From NCBI RefSeq assembly GCF_023155095.1, contig NZ_JAKNDA010000002.1, positions 1 to 64,000 on the forward strand: a DNA stretch of 64,000 nt. The letters are read 5' to 3'. This document shows positions 53,615 to 62,501 of the stretch, piece by piece. Made by a program: the position numbers and the translations under genes. The stretch comes from Idiomarina aminovorans (GTDB lineage Bacteria; Pseudomonadota; Gammaproteobacteria; Enterobacterales; Alteromonadaceae). The first letter of the stretch is position 1. Each line of letters opens with the position of its first letter. The notes beneath the pieces are model-generated. The model searched no databases. It was given only the letters and a program-made list of their open reading frames with translations, and had not been told where the DNA came from.

Positions 53615-54340
53615 ATGAAAGTCGGTGCCACTGAAACTGCTGCCATGTCTCAAGTTGTATCGAGTTCAGCAGCCAAAGTTACTCAATCAGAAAATAGTAA
53701 AGACACACTTCAAAATGCGGTAAAGCAGTTGGCTGAGGACTTTTATCAGAAAGAAGATGCCCAAGATGCATCTCCCATTTACAGTCGACCGATGAATATA
53801 GTCTCAGATTCTCATAAATTGACTAAATCAGTAGAAGATACTTTAAATGGATACATGAAAGAGCTGTCGTTGGCAACTGCTCATTTGTATTTGCCTGGCG
53901 GAAATGTGCCTAAATCAGTAGAAAAAATGTTTAATCAATACAGTACAATTGCGTCTGAATTGGTAGGCGAACAACCATCCTTATTGGACAAAAATTGGGG
54001 TATTTCTATCAACCAATCCGGCGAGCTGGAAGTTTCAGGCACACTCACTGGCGATGAGAAAACTTTTCTGGAAGCCAAGTTGAATGGTAATGAGGAATTT
54101 GTCGCAGCAGCTAATGATTTTAAGTCCAATTATTTAAAGTATATTGATGCGGAATATAAAGGCTGGGCGAGGTACGACGTGAATGCAGATAATTTTTCTG
54201 AGGTCTTTGACTTAAAAGAGATGGTCGAAAACTCGCAAGGTGACGAAGTCTTTCAGAAGACTTGGGGGAAAGATTTTAGCTGGCTAGAGCTCAATGACAA
54301 TATATCTTCTCAGTTACGACGTCATGCCCCTAAAAATTAA
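53615..54340 (+). CDS. Hypothetical acidic, cysteine-free protein
   Basis: Unrecognised 241-residue protein. The first 45 residues are polar (Ser/Ala/Lys/Gln) and the rest folds as mixed helices and strands, with a central ISINQSGELEVSGTLTGDEKTF strand-turn-strand segment near 130-150. No signal peptide, no Cys. AAGGAAAA precedes the ATG. The gene sits between rpmG and mutM, which adjoin in many relatives, so it is accessory. It resembles the genes at 21540 and 22277 only in build. Confidence 0.6.
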   Translation: MKVGATETAAMSQVVSSSAAKVTQSENSKDTLQNAVKQLAEDFYQKEDAQDASPIYSRPMNIVSDSHKLTKSVEDTLNGYMKELSLATAHLYLPGGNVPKSVEKMFNQYSTIASELVGEQPSLLDKNWGISINQSGELEVSGTLTGDEKTFLEAKLNGNEEFVAAANDFKSNYLKYIDAEYKGWARYDVNADNFSEVFDLKEMVENSQGDEVFQKTWGKDFSWLELNDNISSQLRRHAPKN

Positions 54341-54354
54341 CTTTGATTAAATAA

Positions 54355-54374
54355 GGGCCTCTCATAAGAGGCCC
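54355..54374. terminator. Bidirectional hairpin between convergent genes
   Basis: GGGCCTCT-CATA-AGAGGCCC perfect 8-bp stem. On the minus strand it is followed by a TTATTT tail, so it may terminate both converging genes. Confidence 0.6.
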
Positions 54375-54383
54375 GAAGCAACA

Positions 54384-55505
54384 TTATGACGGATTACTGG
54401 ATATAAGATCCTGATCGCAAATATGACCAAAGGTTACCGTAGTAACATTTTCTCCTCCCACGCCTATTATGTCGGGATTGCCGTTTTCATCGAATCCTTT
54501 ATTAGTCGGTATTTCTAAGCGCCAAGCACCAACTTCTACATCCGACCCCCATACGTTTTTATATCCGAAACTGTATTCGGTGTGCTGAACAGAAGGAATA
54601 TTAGGGTTACAGAAAGTTAGGTTTATTTGTTCTGATATCTCTCCATTTTCATCAGATACAACCTCATAGTTCGTTAGTGTATTTTCAACATCCGCTAAGT
54701 CCTTAATAAAGCGAAAAATCGCTACAGCCCCCTCAATTGGCGCGCCTGTAGAATCTTTTAGTACCACTGACCAGTTCAATTCATTATAGGCCTGCGTGGT
54801 AAGATAAGGGTCACTTTGTGCTGAGTAAGGAACGCGCGTCACATTGCTTTCACCAGAAATGATATGATCAAAAGATGCCACTATGGAAGCTACCGTTAAA
54901 GTATAATTATTTTCGGGGTTCGCTGGTAGAGAGGTATTTGGTGTGACGCGTAAATTGATTTGCTGATTAGCCTGAAGTCCTGTTATAGACTGATAAGTGT
55001 TAACTGGAAGTGGCACCCATCCGCTGTTATAAATTTCGAAGAAATATTCATTACTAAGATCATCTGTTAAAACAACTGATAAGTTTTGGCCTCTCACCGC
55101 TGTAAACTGATAGTAATCGACATCGTTGATGCTATCCATATTACCGACAATTGTATTCTGCTTATCCGGTAATATTGTTGACGTTGCGACAGTGTCATTG
55201 AATTCATGTTCATCCAGATTTGTCACAACTGTCGCACCAAAATCAAAGGCTGAGCCATCTGAGTCAATCACTTCCATAAACCAGTAATAGTGACCGGGTT
55301 CAGTCAGCGCTATAACCGCTTCATCCTGATTACCGGTATTGGTGGAGATACCGATGGTAGTAAAGGTATCATTGGGGTTATGCTCAAGAATACTGAGGTT
55401 GACGTCTGTTCCCGTTGATTGCCCTACCAATAAGGCGGTTGTTTTACTTCTATCTGTAATTTCAAAGTGATAACAAATGCTTTCTCCGGCTTGTGAATTG
55501 CTCAA
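54384..55505 (-). CDS. 5'-truncated exported protein with PPC-like and Ig-like domains
   Basis: The 373-residue frame opens at TTG 55505 without a ribosome site. The open frame continues upstream to an in-frame stop near 55561 at the end of the neighbouring oxygenase gene, still reading as domain sequence (AGESICYHFEI is mid-domain), so the true start and signal peptide are missing. Visible: a first PPC-like beta domain (1-85), a second (about 88-205; ENNYTLTVASIVA at its end) with the EFNDTxxTS-type motif, and a Big_1-like Ig domain (about 235-330). Such domains accompany secreted peptidases. Probably a decayed remnant of a larger exported protein. Confidence 0.55.
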   Translation of the reverse strand: MSNSQAGESICYHFEITDRSKTTALLVGQSTGTDVNLSILEHNPNDTFTTIGISTNTGNQDEAVIALTEPGHYYWFMEVIDSDGSAFDFGATVVTNLDEHEFNDTVATSTILPDKQNTIVGNMDSINDVDYYQFTAVRGQNLSVVLTDDLSNEYFFEIYNSGWVPLPVNTYQSITGLQANQQINLRVTPNTSLPANPENNYTLTVASIVASFDHIISGESNVTRVPYSAQSDPYLTTQAYNELNWSVVLKDSTGAPIEGAVAIFRFIKDLADVENTLTNYEVVSDENGEISEQINLTFCNPNIPSVQHTEYSFGYKNVWGSDVEVGAWRLEIPTNKGFDENGNPDIIGVGGENVTTVTFGHICDQDLISSNPS

Positions 55506-55543
55506 TGTATAAAGACAGCCATTGTCTAACGACTCATAGGCGA

Positions 55544-56161
55544 CTAACGTGGTGGGTCAATAATGCCGGAAATACTGGCGTTGATGCGGAACCAGCCGGT
55601 AATACTGAAGCGTTCACGCTCTGAGCGTTGCACTTCATGCACAAAGCGGTCGCTTAAAAACACCACTAAACGTCCTTGTTTGGGCAGTACCGTTTCCAGA
55701 ACCTGTCCTTTGTCACCATAAATGACCAATTGCCCACTATCTCCTTGTTGCCATTCCGGGTTCAGGTAAAACACGGTCGTTAGCATGCGGTTGCTGCGGC
55801 CTTTAAAGGCATCCAGATGCTTCTTATAAAACGCGCCGTTGGGGTAATGCGCCAGATGACATTCGTAATCGAACAAGCCAAGGAATAGCTCACGGTTAAA
55901 CTCGTTTCGTAATTCATCCATAATGTCGAGGTAGTCTTTGTGACGCGGCTCTTCCTGATTCAGCCAGTAAATACGGTCGTTGCGAACCATGGTATTAATG
56001 GTCTGGTTTTGTTGGCGGCCTATTCCAGCCAGGTTCCAGTATTGCGCGGGTAATTGCTGAGCGTATTGATAAAGAGCCTGCGCGCGTTCTGGCTGCAGAA
56101 AATCATCGATAATGCAGTAGCCGTGCCCGGCAACTTTGTCGATAATGTCAGATAGCGGCAT
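55544..56161 (-). CDS. 2OG-Fe(II) oxygenase (prolyl 4-hydroxylase type)
   Basis: The 205-residue product has the HxD...H iron triad (FYKKHLDAFKG, His near 112, Asp near 114; DRFVHEVQ, His near 175) and the Arg that binds 2-oxoglutarate (RERFSITGWF). It resembles bacterial prolyl hydroxylase or PKHD-type enzymes, but the substrate is unknown. I chose ATG 56161 (MPLSDIIDKV) since the N-terminus of the longer frame to 56281 overlaps the divergent promoter. Its end is next to the truncated gene at 55505. Confidence 0.75.
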   Translation of the reverse strand: MPLSDIIDKVAGHGYCIIDDFLQPERAQALYQYAQQLPAQYWNLAGIGRQQNQTINTMVRNDRIYWLNQEEPRHKDYLDIMDELRNEFNRELFLGLFDYECHLAHYPNGAFYKKHLDAFKGRSNRMLTTVFYLNPEWQQGDSGQLVIYGDKGQVLETVLPKQGRLVVFLSDRFVHEVQRSERERFSITGWFRINASISGIIDPPR

Positions 56162-56280
56162 AACGCAATAAAGCTCTGTATTTTGTTGTCGCGCGAGAAT
56201 ATAGGGTATTCTGTCTCCAGTAACAAGAAGCAAGGCAACAAGAAAATTATTCGATACGTTAGCACAAAGAGCGCAAGCCA

Positions 56281-56787
56281 ATGAAAGTGAATGAAAAACG
56301 GAAAATATTTGGACTGAGTATGACCCGTAAGGCGTGGAATAACGTTTTAGTGTACGTCATCTTAATTATAATGGTGGTGTTCTGGTACGTTGCTCCACCG
56401 GTTAAGGAAGAAGCCGAAAGTCGTGTTGCTGAAGAGACTGTATCGGCTGACGTTATTGGTCTTATTCCCAATGACAGTAACCTGAGATTTATACAAATTG
56501 ATCAGCTTAAATTGGTACTGAACGAGCAGCAGTGGCAGTGTCAGGCACCTTGTCGCTTGTCGGAAAAAGCGGCTCAAAGTGTTGCCGAGAACTGGTTAGC
56601 ATTGACCATGGAACCAACCGATAAAGCGGAGGCAAACTTAATTACGGAAATTTATTTTCGTTTTGCCGGGGGCGAGGAAGCGCGTGTTGAGCTTTATGCT
56701 GAACCCGAATTAATGATTCGCCTGCCAAATCAGCAGCAGAATTTTCGAGTGAAGGAATTTACCGCCAGTCAGTTACTGGGCCATTAA
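56281..56787 (+). CDS. Hypothetical single-pass membrane protein
   Basis: 168 residues, one transmembrane helix (about 21-39, [17 protein letters not shown]), then a periplasmic domain rich in acidic residues with two cysteines ([11 protein letters not shown]) in a short loop that could form a disulfide. Ends 14 bp before mutM and is therefore probably cotranscribed. I do not recognise it. Confidence 0.65.
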   Translation: MKVNEKRKIFGLSMTRKAWNNVLVYVILIIMVVFWYVAPPVKEEAESRVAEETVSADVIGLIPNDSNLRFIQIDQLKLVLNEQQWQCQAPCRLSEKAAQSVAENWLALTMEPTDKAEANLITEIYFRFAGGEEARVELYAEPELMIRLPNQQQNFRVKEFTASQLLGH

Positions 56788-56801
56788 GGAAGTTTGACGT
56801 T

Positions 56802-57614
56802 ATGCCGGAGTTACCCGAAGTTGAAGTGAGCCGTTTAGGCATCTCTCCCCACATTGAGGGCCGCACAATTAAAGCGGTCAAGGTTCATGATAAGCGCCTG
56901 CGCTGGCCGGTGCCGGAAACGGTGCATCAATTAGAAGGGCATGTGCTGCGTTCGGTCAGCAGACGCTCAAAATATTTGTTACTGCAGACTGGTAATGGCT
57001 GCCTGATATTGCATTTAGGCATGTCGGGTAAGCTGCGAGTGGTTCCGGCGGAGACAACTCACTATAAACACGACCATATTGATATTGAGTTTGATAACGG
57101 CCAGACACTGCGACTCAATGACCCGCGCCGTTTTGGTGCCTTGCTTTATAGTGACAGCGATGCTGCCGAACACGAACTGCTGAAACAACTGGGTCCTGAG
57201 CCTTTAACTGATGCGTTCAGTCTGGATTATTTATTTAACCGCTCCCGTGGCCGAACTCAATCGATAAAAACGTTTATTATGGACAATAAAGTGGTGGTGG
57301 GTGTCGGCAATATTTACGCGAACGAAGCTTTGTTTAAGGCGGGAATTAACCCTAAACGGGCGGCGGGTAAAATCAGTAAAGCGCGCTACCAGAAATTGGT
57401 TCCGCTGATAAAAGAAACCCTGGCAAGCGCAATAGAACTGGGCGGAACCACCTTAAAAGATTTTACTCAGGTTGATGGTAACCCCGGGTATTTTGCTCAA
57501 AAGCTTCAGGTGTATGGACGAGGCGGCAAAATGTGTATGGTTTGTAGCCAGCGTTTAAAAGAAATTAGACTGGGCCAGCGTAGCACTGTGTACTGCACCC
57601 GGTGCCAGCGTTAG
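56802..57614 (+). CDS. mutM: Formamidopyrimidine-DNA glycosylase
   Basis: Bifunctional glycosylase/AP lyase of 270 residues that removes 8-oxoguanine. Catalytic N-terminal proline and Glu (MPELPEVE), helix-two-turn-helix with [14 protein letters not shown] near 165, and a C-terminal zinc finger ([11 protein letters not shown]...CTRCQ). Complete and normal length. Confidence 0.95.
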   Translation: MPELPEVEVSRLGISPHIEGRTIKAVKVHDKRLRWPVPETVHQLEGHVLRSVSRRSKYLLLQTGNGCLILHLGMSGKLRVVPAETTHYKHDHIDIEFDNGQTLRLNDPRRFGALLYSDSDAAEHELLKQLGPEPLTDAFSLDYLFNRSRGRTQSIKTFIMDNKVVVGVGNIYANEALFKAGINPKRAAGKISKARYQKLVPLIKETLASAIELGGTTLKDFTQVDGNPGYFAQKLQVYGRGGKMCMVCSQRLKEIRLGQRSTVYCTRCQR

Positions 57615-57615
57615 T

Positions 57616-58383
57616 TTAATGCTTAACGGCGCTTAGCAACTCACTGACAAAACGCTCCGGTTCTGAAATAAACGGGGCGTGCGAACTTTTGTTGAATACC
57701 ACCACTTGCGAATTGGGCGCCAGATCGGAAATGTCATCAATGGCGCGCTCCGGAACCAGGCTGTCCAGGCGGCCGTAGAAGCGATTAAAGGGCACCTCAA
57801 TGCTTGGTAGTTGCTGGCGTAGATCCGCAGTTTGTAAAATAGTTAAGGCGGCTTTGAGAACCTTTGAATTCGGCAATGGTTTAGCGAAGATGAGCTGCTT
57901 CACTTGTTTGACTTGTTCGCGGGCATCCTCGCTGCCCATAGCCTGAATGGCTAAGAAACGCTCTATGGTCTTTTTAAAGTTACTGTCCAGTTGCTGTTGA
58001 AACTGTTCCAGAATATCCGGTTTAATCCCTGACCAGTTGTCATTTTCTGCAAAATGTGGTGATGATGCGACCGTGCTCAATGACAAAACCCGTTCGGGAT
58101 AAGCAAGCGCAATCTGTGTTGCAACCAGTCCACCTAAAGACCAGCCCAGCAAATGAAACTGCTGAGGCAGGGCCGGCAAAATTTGCTCAACAAAGCTCTC
58201 CAGCGATACGTCGCTTTTTGATGACCAGGTTGAATCGCCAAAGCCGGGTAAGTCGATACAGTGCAGTTGAAAATGCTCACTTAATGCAGGCACTACCGGC
58301 TGCCAGATATTGGCATTCATGCCCCAGCCATGGAGTACAACAAAAGGTGTTCCTGTGCCACAGCACGTTATCGAAAGGCTCAC
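57616..58383 (-). CDS. bioH: Pimeloyl-ACP methyl ester carboxylesterase BioH
   Basis: Alpha/beta hydrolase (255 residues) that releases pimeloyl-ACP for biotin synthesis. Motifs: [11 protein letters not shown] near 16, nucleophile elbow GWSLGGLVA near 80, acid in YGRLDSLVP near 205, His in [11 protein letters not shown] near 230. GTG 58383 is preceded by AGGTAG and gives an N-terminus of normal length; an in-frame start at 58449 would overlap the divergent gntX gene. Confidence 0.88.
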   Translation of the reverse strand: MSLSITCCGTGTPFVVLHGWGMNANIWQPVVPALSEHFQLHCIDLPGFGDSTWSSKSDVSLESFVEQILPALPQQFHLLGWSLGGLVATQIALAYPERVLSLSTVASSPHFAENDNWSGIKPDILEQFQQQLDSNFKKTIERFLAIQAMGSEDAREQVKQVKQLIFAKPLPNSKVLKAALTILQTADLRQQLPSIEVPFNRFYGRLDSLVPERAIDDISDLAPNSQVVVFNKSSHAPFISEPERFVSELLSAVKH

Positions 58384-58420
58384 TATACTACCTGTTCCGA
58401 GTTTTTGATTAAGAGGTGTT

Positions 58421-59110
58421 ATGCTAGCGTTTTTACGCAGTCTCGCCAATGCTTTTGAGTTAGGTCAGTGCTGGAGTTGTGGTTGTTCAAGCGCTGGCGC
58501 CGACAGTCTCTGTCCTTATTGCGACGAAGCATTGCCGCGCTGGTATCCGCGTTGCTGTCAGCATCTGTCTGATATCGACCAACATCTACCGGAAGAGCAG
58601 CGTCGATGTCGCTATTGGTATGGTGCATTGCGGTGGGAGCCTCAGGTACAGCATTTGGTGACCTTATTTAAGTTTCGCAATAAATCGGAATTAGCGCCGT
58701 TATTGGCGAATCAACTGGCGGCCCATTTACTGCGATGCTACCGGAATCAAGCATTGCCTGACTGTATTGTTGCCGTGCCGATGACCGAACAAGCCTGGCG
58801 CCGGCGGGGTTTTCATCAAACCGCCTTATTGGCTCGTTATTTGTCAGTCGTGCTACAGGTGCCGTATATCACTGGCGGGTTGCGTAAGATACGGTCTGTA
58901 CCTATGCAACATATGGCGTCGCAGTCATTGCGATGGGAGAACAGTCAGCGCAGTCAATTAGCACTTCGGGACTTTACGGGTTACACCGTAGCTGTTGTTG
59001 ACGATGTACTGAGCACCGGCGCCACTATGATGGCCGCGGCTGATGCGCTTTACAAAAAAGGCGCTAAAGCGGTCGATGCGTGGGCAGTTGTCTATAACCA
59101 ACACGACTAG
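58421..59110 (+). CDS. gntX: ComF/GntX family phosphoribosyltransferase-like protein
   Basis: 229-residue protein with an N-terminal zinc ribbon ([18 protein letters not shown]) and a C-terminal phosphoribosyltransferase domain with the PRPP motif [14 protein letters not shown] near 185. Homologues take part in competence (ComF) and gluconate use (GntX) but the reaction is not known. Divergent from bioH by 37 bp, a widely conserved pairing; nfuA follows. Confidence 0.87.
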   Translation: MLAFLRSLANAFELGQCWSCGCSSAGADSLCPYCDEALPRWYPRCCQHLSDIDQHLPEEQRRCRYWYGALRWEPQVQHLVTLFKFRNKSELAPLLANQLAAHLLRCYRNQALPDCIVAVPMTEQAWRRRGFHQTALLARYLSVVLQVPYITGGLRKIRSVPMQHMASQSLRWENSQRSQLALRDFTGYTVAVVDDVLSTGATMMAAADALYKKGAKAVDAWAVVYNQHD

Positions 59111-59181
59111 AAACTGAGGGGTATCTCAGTTACACTATACCTTAGTAATTTACTCAGGTATAAGCCGTGAGGTCAGTATTT

Positions 59182-59760
59182 ATGATTCGTATTTCAGAAG
59201 CAGCGCAGTCCCACTTTAAAAAGCTATTAGCCGACCAGCCCGATGGCACGTGTATTCGTGTATTTGTGGTAAATCCGGGTATGGCCAATGCAGAGTGTGG
59301 TGTTTCTTATTGTCCGCCAGATTCAGTTGAACCTGATGATGAGCGTTTGCCGTTTAACGGTTTTGATGCGGTGGTGGACTCCGGCAGTGCACCGTTTTTA
59401 GAAGACGCCGCCATTGATTTTGAAGAGCAGGAAATGGGGTCTCAGTTAACCCTTAAAGCGCCTAATGCTAAAGCGCGTAAAGTGGCTGATGACGCCCCCT
59501 TAATTGAACGGGTAGAATACGTTATACAAGCTGAAATTAATCCACAGCTGGCCAGCCATGGCGGGCAGGTAATGATTTCGGAAATTACCGATGACGGCGT
59601 TGCTATTCTGCAATTTGGTGGCGGCTGTAACGGTTGCAGTATGATAGACGTAACCCTGAAAAACGGCATTGAAAAGGAATTGCTTGAGCGTTTCCCGGAA
59701 GAAGTGAAAGGCGTGCGTGACATTACCGATCATGAACCGGGTGAGCATTCTTACTACTAA
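59182..59760 (+). CDS. nfuA: Fe-S biogenesis protein NfuA
   Basis: 192-residue cluster carrier that delivers 4Fe-4S clusters. A degenerate A-type N-terminal domain (about 1-95) precedes the Nfu domain with the cluster-binding [11 protein letters not shown] (CxxC near 150). The ATG at 59182 (MIRISEAA) is the standard start; a GTG at 59167 overlaps its ribosome site. Confidence 0.95.
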   Translation: MIRISEAAQSHFKKLLADQPDGTCIRVFVVNPGMANAECGVSYCPPDSVEPDDERLPFNGFDAVVDSGSAPFLEDAAIDFEEQEMGSQLTLKAPNAKARKVADDAPLIERVEYVIQAEINPQLASHGGQVMISEITDDGVAILQFGGGCNGCSMIDVTLKNGIEKELLERFPEEVKGVRDITDHEPGEHSYY

Positions 59761-60024
59761 GGGCTGTTGATTTTTTCTATACATTTTTCAATCAGCCACA
59801 TGATAACAAAAGCATTTTCAACGAGGTGGTGATATTTATAAAGACAGCAGTCAATATGTTCATTGCTGGATATCTCCATCGAATTGTTGACTCAAGAAAG
59901 TAGCACATACCGAACTTGTTTAACTATAACAATTGGGGGAAAAGTAATTAGCGGCAAGTTGACGATTTTACACTAATCCCAGGATTCTCTTATTAGAATC
60001 GAGTGTCGAAGATCATTCCTGTCG

Positions 60025-60053
60025 TTGACATATCCTACTTACAGATAAATAAT
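60025..60053 (+). promoter_or_regulatory. Candidate promoter overlapped by Fur box
   Basis: TTGACA at 60025-60030, 17-bp spacer, AATAAT at 60048-60053. The Fur box begins inside the -10 hexamer, a layout suited to iron repression. Confidence 0.5.
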
Positions 60054-60066
60054 GATAATTATTATC
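60048..60066 (+). promoter_or_regulatory. Fur box
   Basis: AATAATGATAATTATTATC matches the 19-bp Fur consensus at 17 positions. It lies 22 bp before the ATG of the gene at 60089. Confidence 0.7.
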
Positions 60067-60088
60067 ACTTACATGTAAATGAGGCTCT

Positions 60089-60421
60089 ATGCTAAAAGTT
60101 AAAACCTTTTTTCCAATACTAATTTTATTTGTACATACAACTGCTAACGCATCGTTCCGGATTTGTGATTCTTCGCGCGATGCGACTTTTGCTTTAACTC
60201 ATTACCCAGAGTTATCAATTAGGTCAGAAGTTGAAATAGCTGCAGCTACAGAACCAAGGCTGGTTGACCGAATCGAGTGCTACTATGATTATAGATGTGA
60301 GGATGCCAGCGTTCCTAACGATGAGTCTGTTTGTTTTCTATCTGATACTGAAATATATAATGGTGCGTTCATAGTCCATACCGTTTCAGATGATAGCTTT
60401 TATTTGGGTGAATACTTTTAA
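60089..60421 (+). CDS. Small exported protein, Fur-controlled
   Basis: 110 residues, with an N-terminal signal peptide (about 1-21, ending ANASF) and four cysteines in the mature part (RICDSS, IECYYDYRCED, VCFLS), which suggest two disulfides. I do not recognise the family. Its stop directly precedes the start of the next gene, so the two are coupled; the Fur box upstream suggests iron-starvation expression. Confidence 0.6.
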   Translation: MLKVKTFFPILILFVHTTANASFRICDSSRDATFALTHYPELSIRSEVEIAAATEPRLVDRIECYYDYRCEDASVPNDESVCFLSDTEIYNGAFIVHTVSDDSFYLGEYF

Positions 60422-61429
60422 ATGCGAAAATTTTTTTACTTCAGTTTCAGTGTCATCATCTTAGTGGTAATTGCTAGTCTAGTATTCTTCGGCTTCTCAG
60501 ATCAAAAATCAAAAGTACAGTCCGCAAATGATGATATAAATAAGATTGTCGAGCTCCATCGGGAAGCCGCTAAGCAGGAGTTTGATAAGGATCACAGCTC
60601 TCTAAATTCATCTATCGAGCGAATCGACGAGTTAGTGCTACAGCGAGATATGGATAGGGATATGGCTGTCATCAATGCTTGTCAGCATTTACGCTCTCAG
60701 CCAAAGGTACTGACAGAAACAACGTCGTTGATAACTGCTGATAAGCTACTGCGACGCTGCCGTCGCTATATGAACTTACAACATGCCAAACAACCTCAAT
60801 GGGATGATTATATCGCGGCACGTCAACTGCTTAAGCAGCAAGGTTGGCAAGCGGTGATTAACCAGCTACAGCAAGGACAAATCAGTAGCGACGCAAATCT
60901 ACTCGCGGATCAAAGTATGGGACTACATTACTTATTTGCCGCCAATGGTGTTAACGATGTGCGAGCTTATCAGCAGTTGAGTAATCATGGCGTGCGTTTT
61001 AACGATAAAGCGTTGGAAGTTGCCTTAGTGCGTTCACCATCGTTGGTGACCATTTTATTACAACTAGATCCCGCGGCGTCAGCGCACGATATGGGGTATT
61101 CACCTGCAACCTTAGCCGCAGCCTATCAACGGCCGGCATTGGCTCTACAATTAGTCGCGCAAGGCTATGATGTGATAGATAGTTTAGACCGTGATTTACT
61201 CGCCTCGGCGATGTCCAGTCATAACCCGTTAATAACCCCAACGGCTTGGTTAAAGGCAATAGAAGCTGGCGATATCGGCGTGAATGAAACACATCGCCAA
61301 CTGCTGCCGGTAGCCAAGCAAAAAGATTGGCCTGCGTCGCTAATTAACGCTATTGAGCAGCGGTTGCCAGGTGCTCAAGCGACTATTATGCTGAATGAAA
61401 ATAGCGATGGATCGTTTAATCGTGAATAA
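60422..61429 (+). CDS. Membrane-anchored protein with ankyrin-like repeats
   Basis: 335 residues: a TM helix at about 4-24, then a charged coiled-coil stretch (about 30-70) and a helical C-terminal part with ankyrin-like spacing (LHYLFAANGVNDVRAYQQLSNHGV near 168, then repeated two-helix units). The two Cys (about 88 and 113) may pair. Function unknown; it should face the periplasm. It starts on the base after the preceding gene ends, so it is under the same Fur box. Confidence 0.55.
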   Translation: MRKFFYFSFSVIILVVIASLVFFGFSDQKSKVQSANDDINKIVELHREAAKQEFDKDHSSLNSSIERIDELVLQRDMDRDMAVINACQHLRSQPKVLTETTSLITADKLLRRCRRYMNLQHAKQPQWDDYIAARQLLKQQGWQAVINQLQQGQISSDANLLADQSMGLHYLFAANGVNDVRAYQQLSNHGVRFNDKALEVALVRSPSLVTILLQLDPAASAHDMGYSPATLAAAYQRPALALQLVAQGYDVIDSLDRDLLASAMSSHNPLITPTAWLKAIEAGDIGVNETHRQLLPVAKQKDWPASLINAIEQRLPGAQATIMLNENSDGSFNRE

Positions 61430-61454
61430 AAACAATAAAGGGACTGATTGAAAA

Positions 61455-61601
61455 ATGCACAGAAAAGATCAACAGCCACTAACGGTTGAGAAAATTAAAA
61501 TAGCTCTCGACAGAAAGTCTGACTCGGAAATTCGACGGCTCTGCCGAATCGAATCAAATCTTGAACACTGCTTGAATTCGTTCGACCTACAGTGTTTCTA
61601 A
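61455..61601 (+). CDS. Possible 48-residue protein
   Basis: ATG 61455 opens a frame of 48 codons ending TAA at 61601, with charged N-terminal half (EKIKIALDRKSDSEIRRL) and four Cys in the second half. A ribosome site is weak (GGGACTGATTG). It ends 14 bp before the IS5-family element, so it could equally be a remnant interrupted by that element. Confidence 0.3.
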   Translation: MHRKDQQPLTVEKIKIALDRKSDSEIRRLCRIESNLEHCLNSFDLQCF

Positions 61602-61615
61602 TATCTTATTCCTAA

Positions 61616-62497
61616 GGCGTGTTGATCTTTCGTGATTAGTTTTTGAGCGGCATGGTAAAGAGTTATAATTTGTTTCGCCAAAAATAAACTAACAACTCAA
61701 TACCATGCCGAGACTAATGCTAACTGATAAGCGGTGGAAAAAGCTACTTCAAGTAATGAAGAGCACAGGCCGCATTTACAATAAACCAGAACACAGAATG
61801 ACGTTTGAAGGGATATTATTCCGGCTGAGAACCGGAATTCCGTGGCGTGACTTGCCATCGGAATTTGGTGATTGGAGCGCGGTTTATCGCCGGTTCAATT
61901 TGTGGTCGAAGAAAGGTTTATTAAATATGTTATTCAATGAGTTAGCAAAACTATCTGATTACGATTGGGTCTTTGCTGACGGCTCTATTGTTAAAGCTCA
62001 TCAGCATAGTACCGGAGCGGCTACCGTGGATAATGAGTGCATTGGAAAGAGCCGAGGTGGTAACTCTACAAAAATTCATTTAGCCGTGGATAGTGGCGGC
62101 CTTCCTATTTATTTTGAACTATCAGAAGGCCAGAGAAATGACATAGCTCGGGCTCAAAGTCTGGTAGACCATTTGAGGGAAGTAAACATTTTCGTAGGCG
62201 ACAAAGGATACGATAGTGACGCATTGAGGAAATATGTTGAAGTCAAAGGAGGGACTTCAGTCATACCCAAACGTAATTATGGCCAGGATATAGACAAATG
62301 CAGTGTCGATTGGTGCCTGTATAAATATAGGCATTTAGTTGAAAATGCGTTCGCACGAATAAAACATTATCGTTCAATATCAACCAGGTATGAAAAGTTA
62401 GCGAGAAATTATGCCAGTATGGTGTCACTGGCATTTTCATTGATGTGGCTACCGATGTATTGCTGAACAAAATATGTACAGGAAAGATCAACACGCC
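61616..62497 (+). mobile_element. IS5-family insertion sequence
   Basis: Perfect 16-bp inverted repeats GGCGTGTTGATCTTTC (61616-61631) and its complement (62482-62497) flank one transposase gene; total 882 bp. The flanks are CTAA on the left and CTAG on the right, close to the CTAR target of some IS5 subgroups but not an exact duplication. Confidence 0.85.
61705..62466 (+). CDS. IS5 family transposase
   Basis: 253-residue DDE transposase in one continuous frame, with the N-terminal DUF4096-type domain (GIPWRDLPSEFGDWSAVYRRFNLW near 52) and DDE residues in FADGSIVKAHQ (Asp near 92), VGDKGYDS (Asp near 165) and LVENAFARIKHYR (Glu near 212). Many relatives need a frameshift to join two frames; this one does not. 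It looks intact. Confidence 0.9.
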   Translation: MPRLMLTDKRWKKLLQVMKSTGRIYNKPEHRMTFEGILFRLRTGIPWRDLPSEFGDWSAVYRRFNLWSKKGLLNMLFNELAKLSDYDWVFADGSIVKAHQHSTGAATVDNECIGKSRGGNSTKIHLAVDSGGLPIYFELSEGQRNDIARAQSLVDHLREVNIFVGDKGYDSDALRKYVEVKGGTSVIPKRNYGQDIDKCSVDWCLYKYRHLVENAFARIKHYRSISTRYEKLARNYASMVSLAFSLMWLPMYC

Positions 62498-62501
62498 CTA
62501 G

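Larger units (their letters stand above)
59761..60088. other. Intergenic region with Fur-controlled promoter
   Basis: 328 bp without a gene. It begins with an imperfect hairpin (GGCTG...CAGCC, 59762-59798) that may terminate nfuA, followed by AT-rich sequence, and ends with the promoter and Fur box for 60089. Confidence 0.5.
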
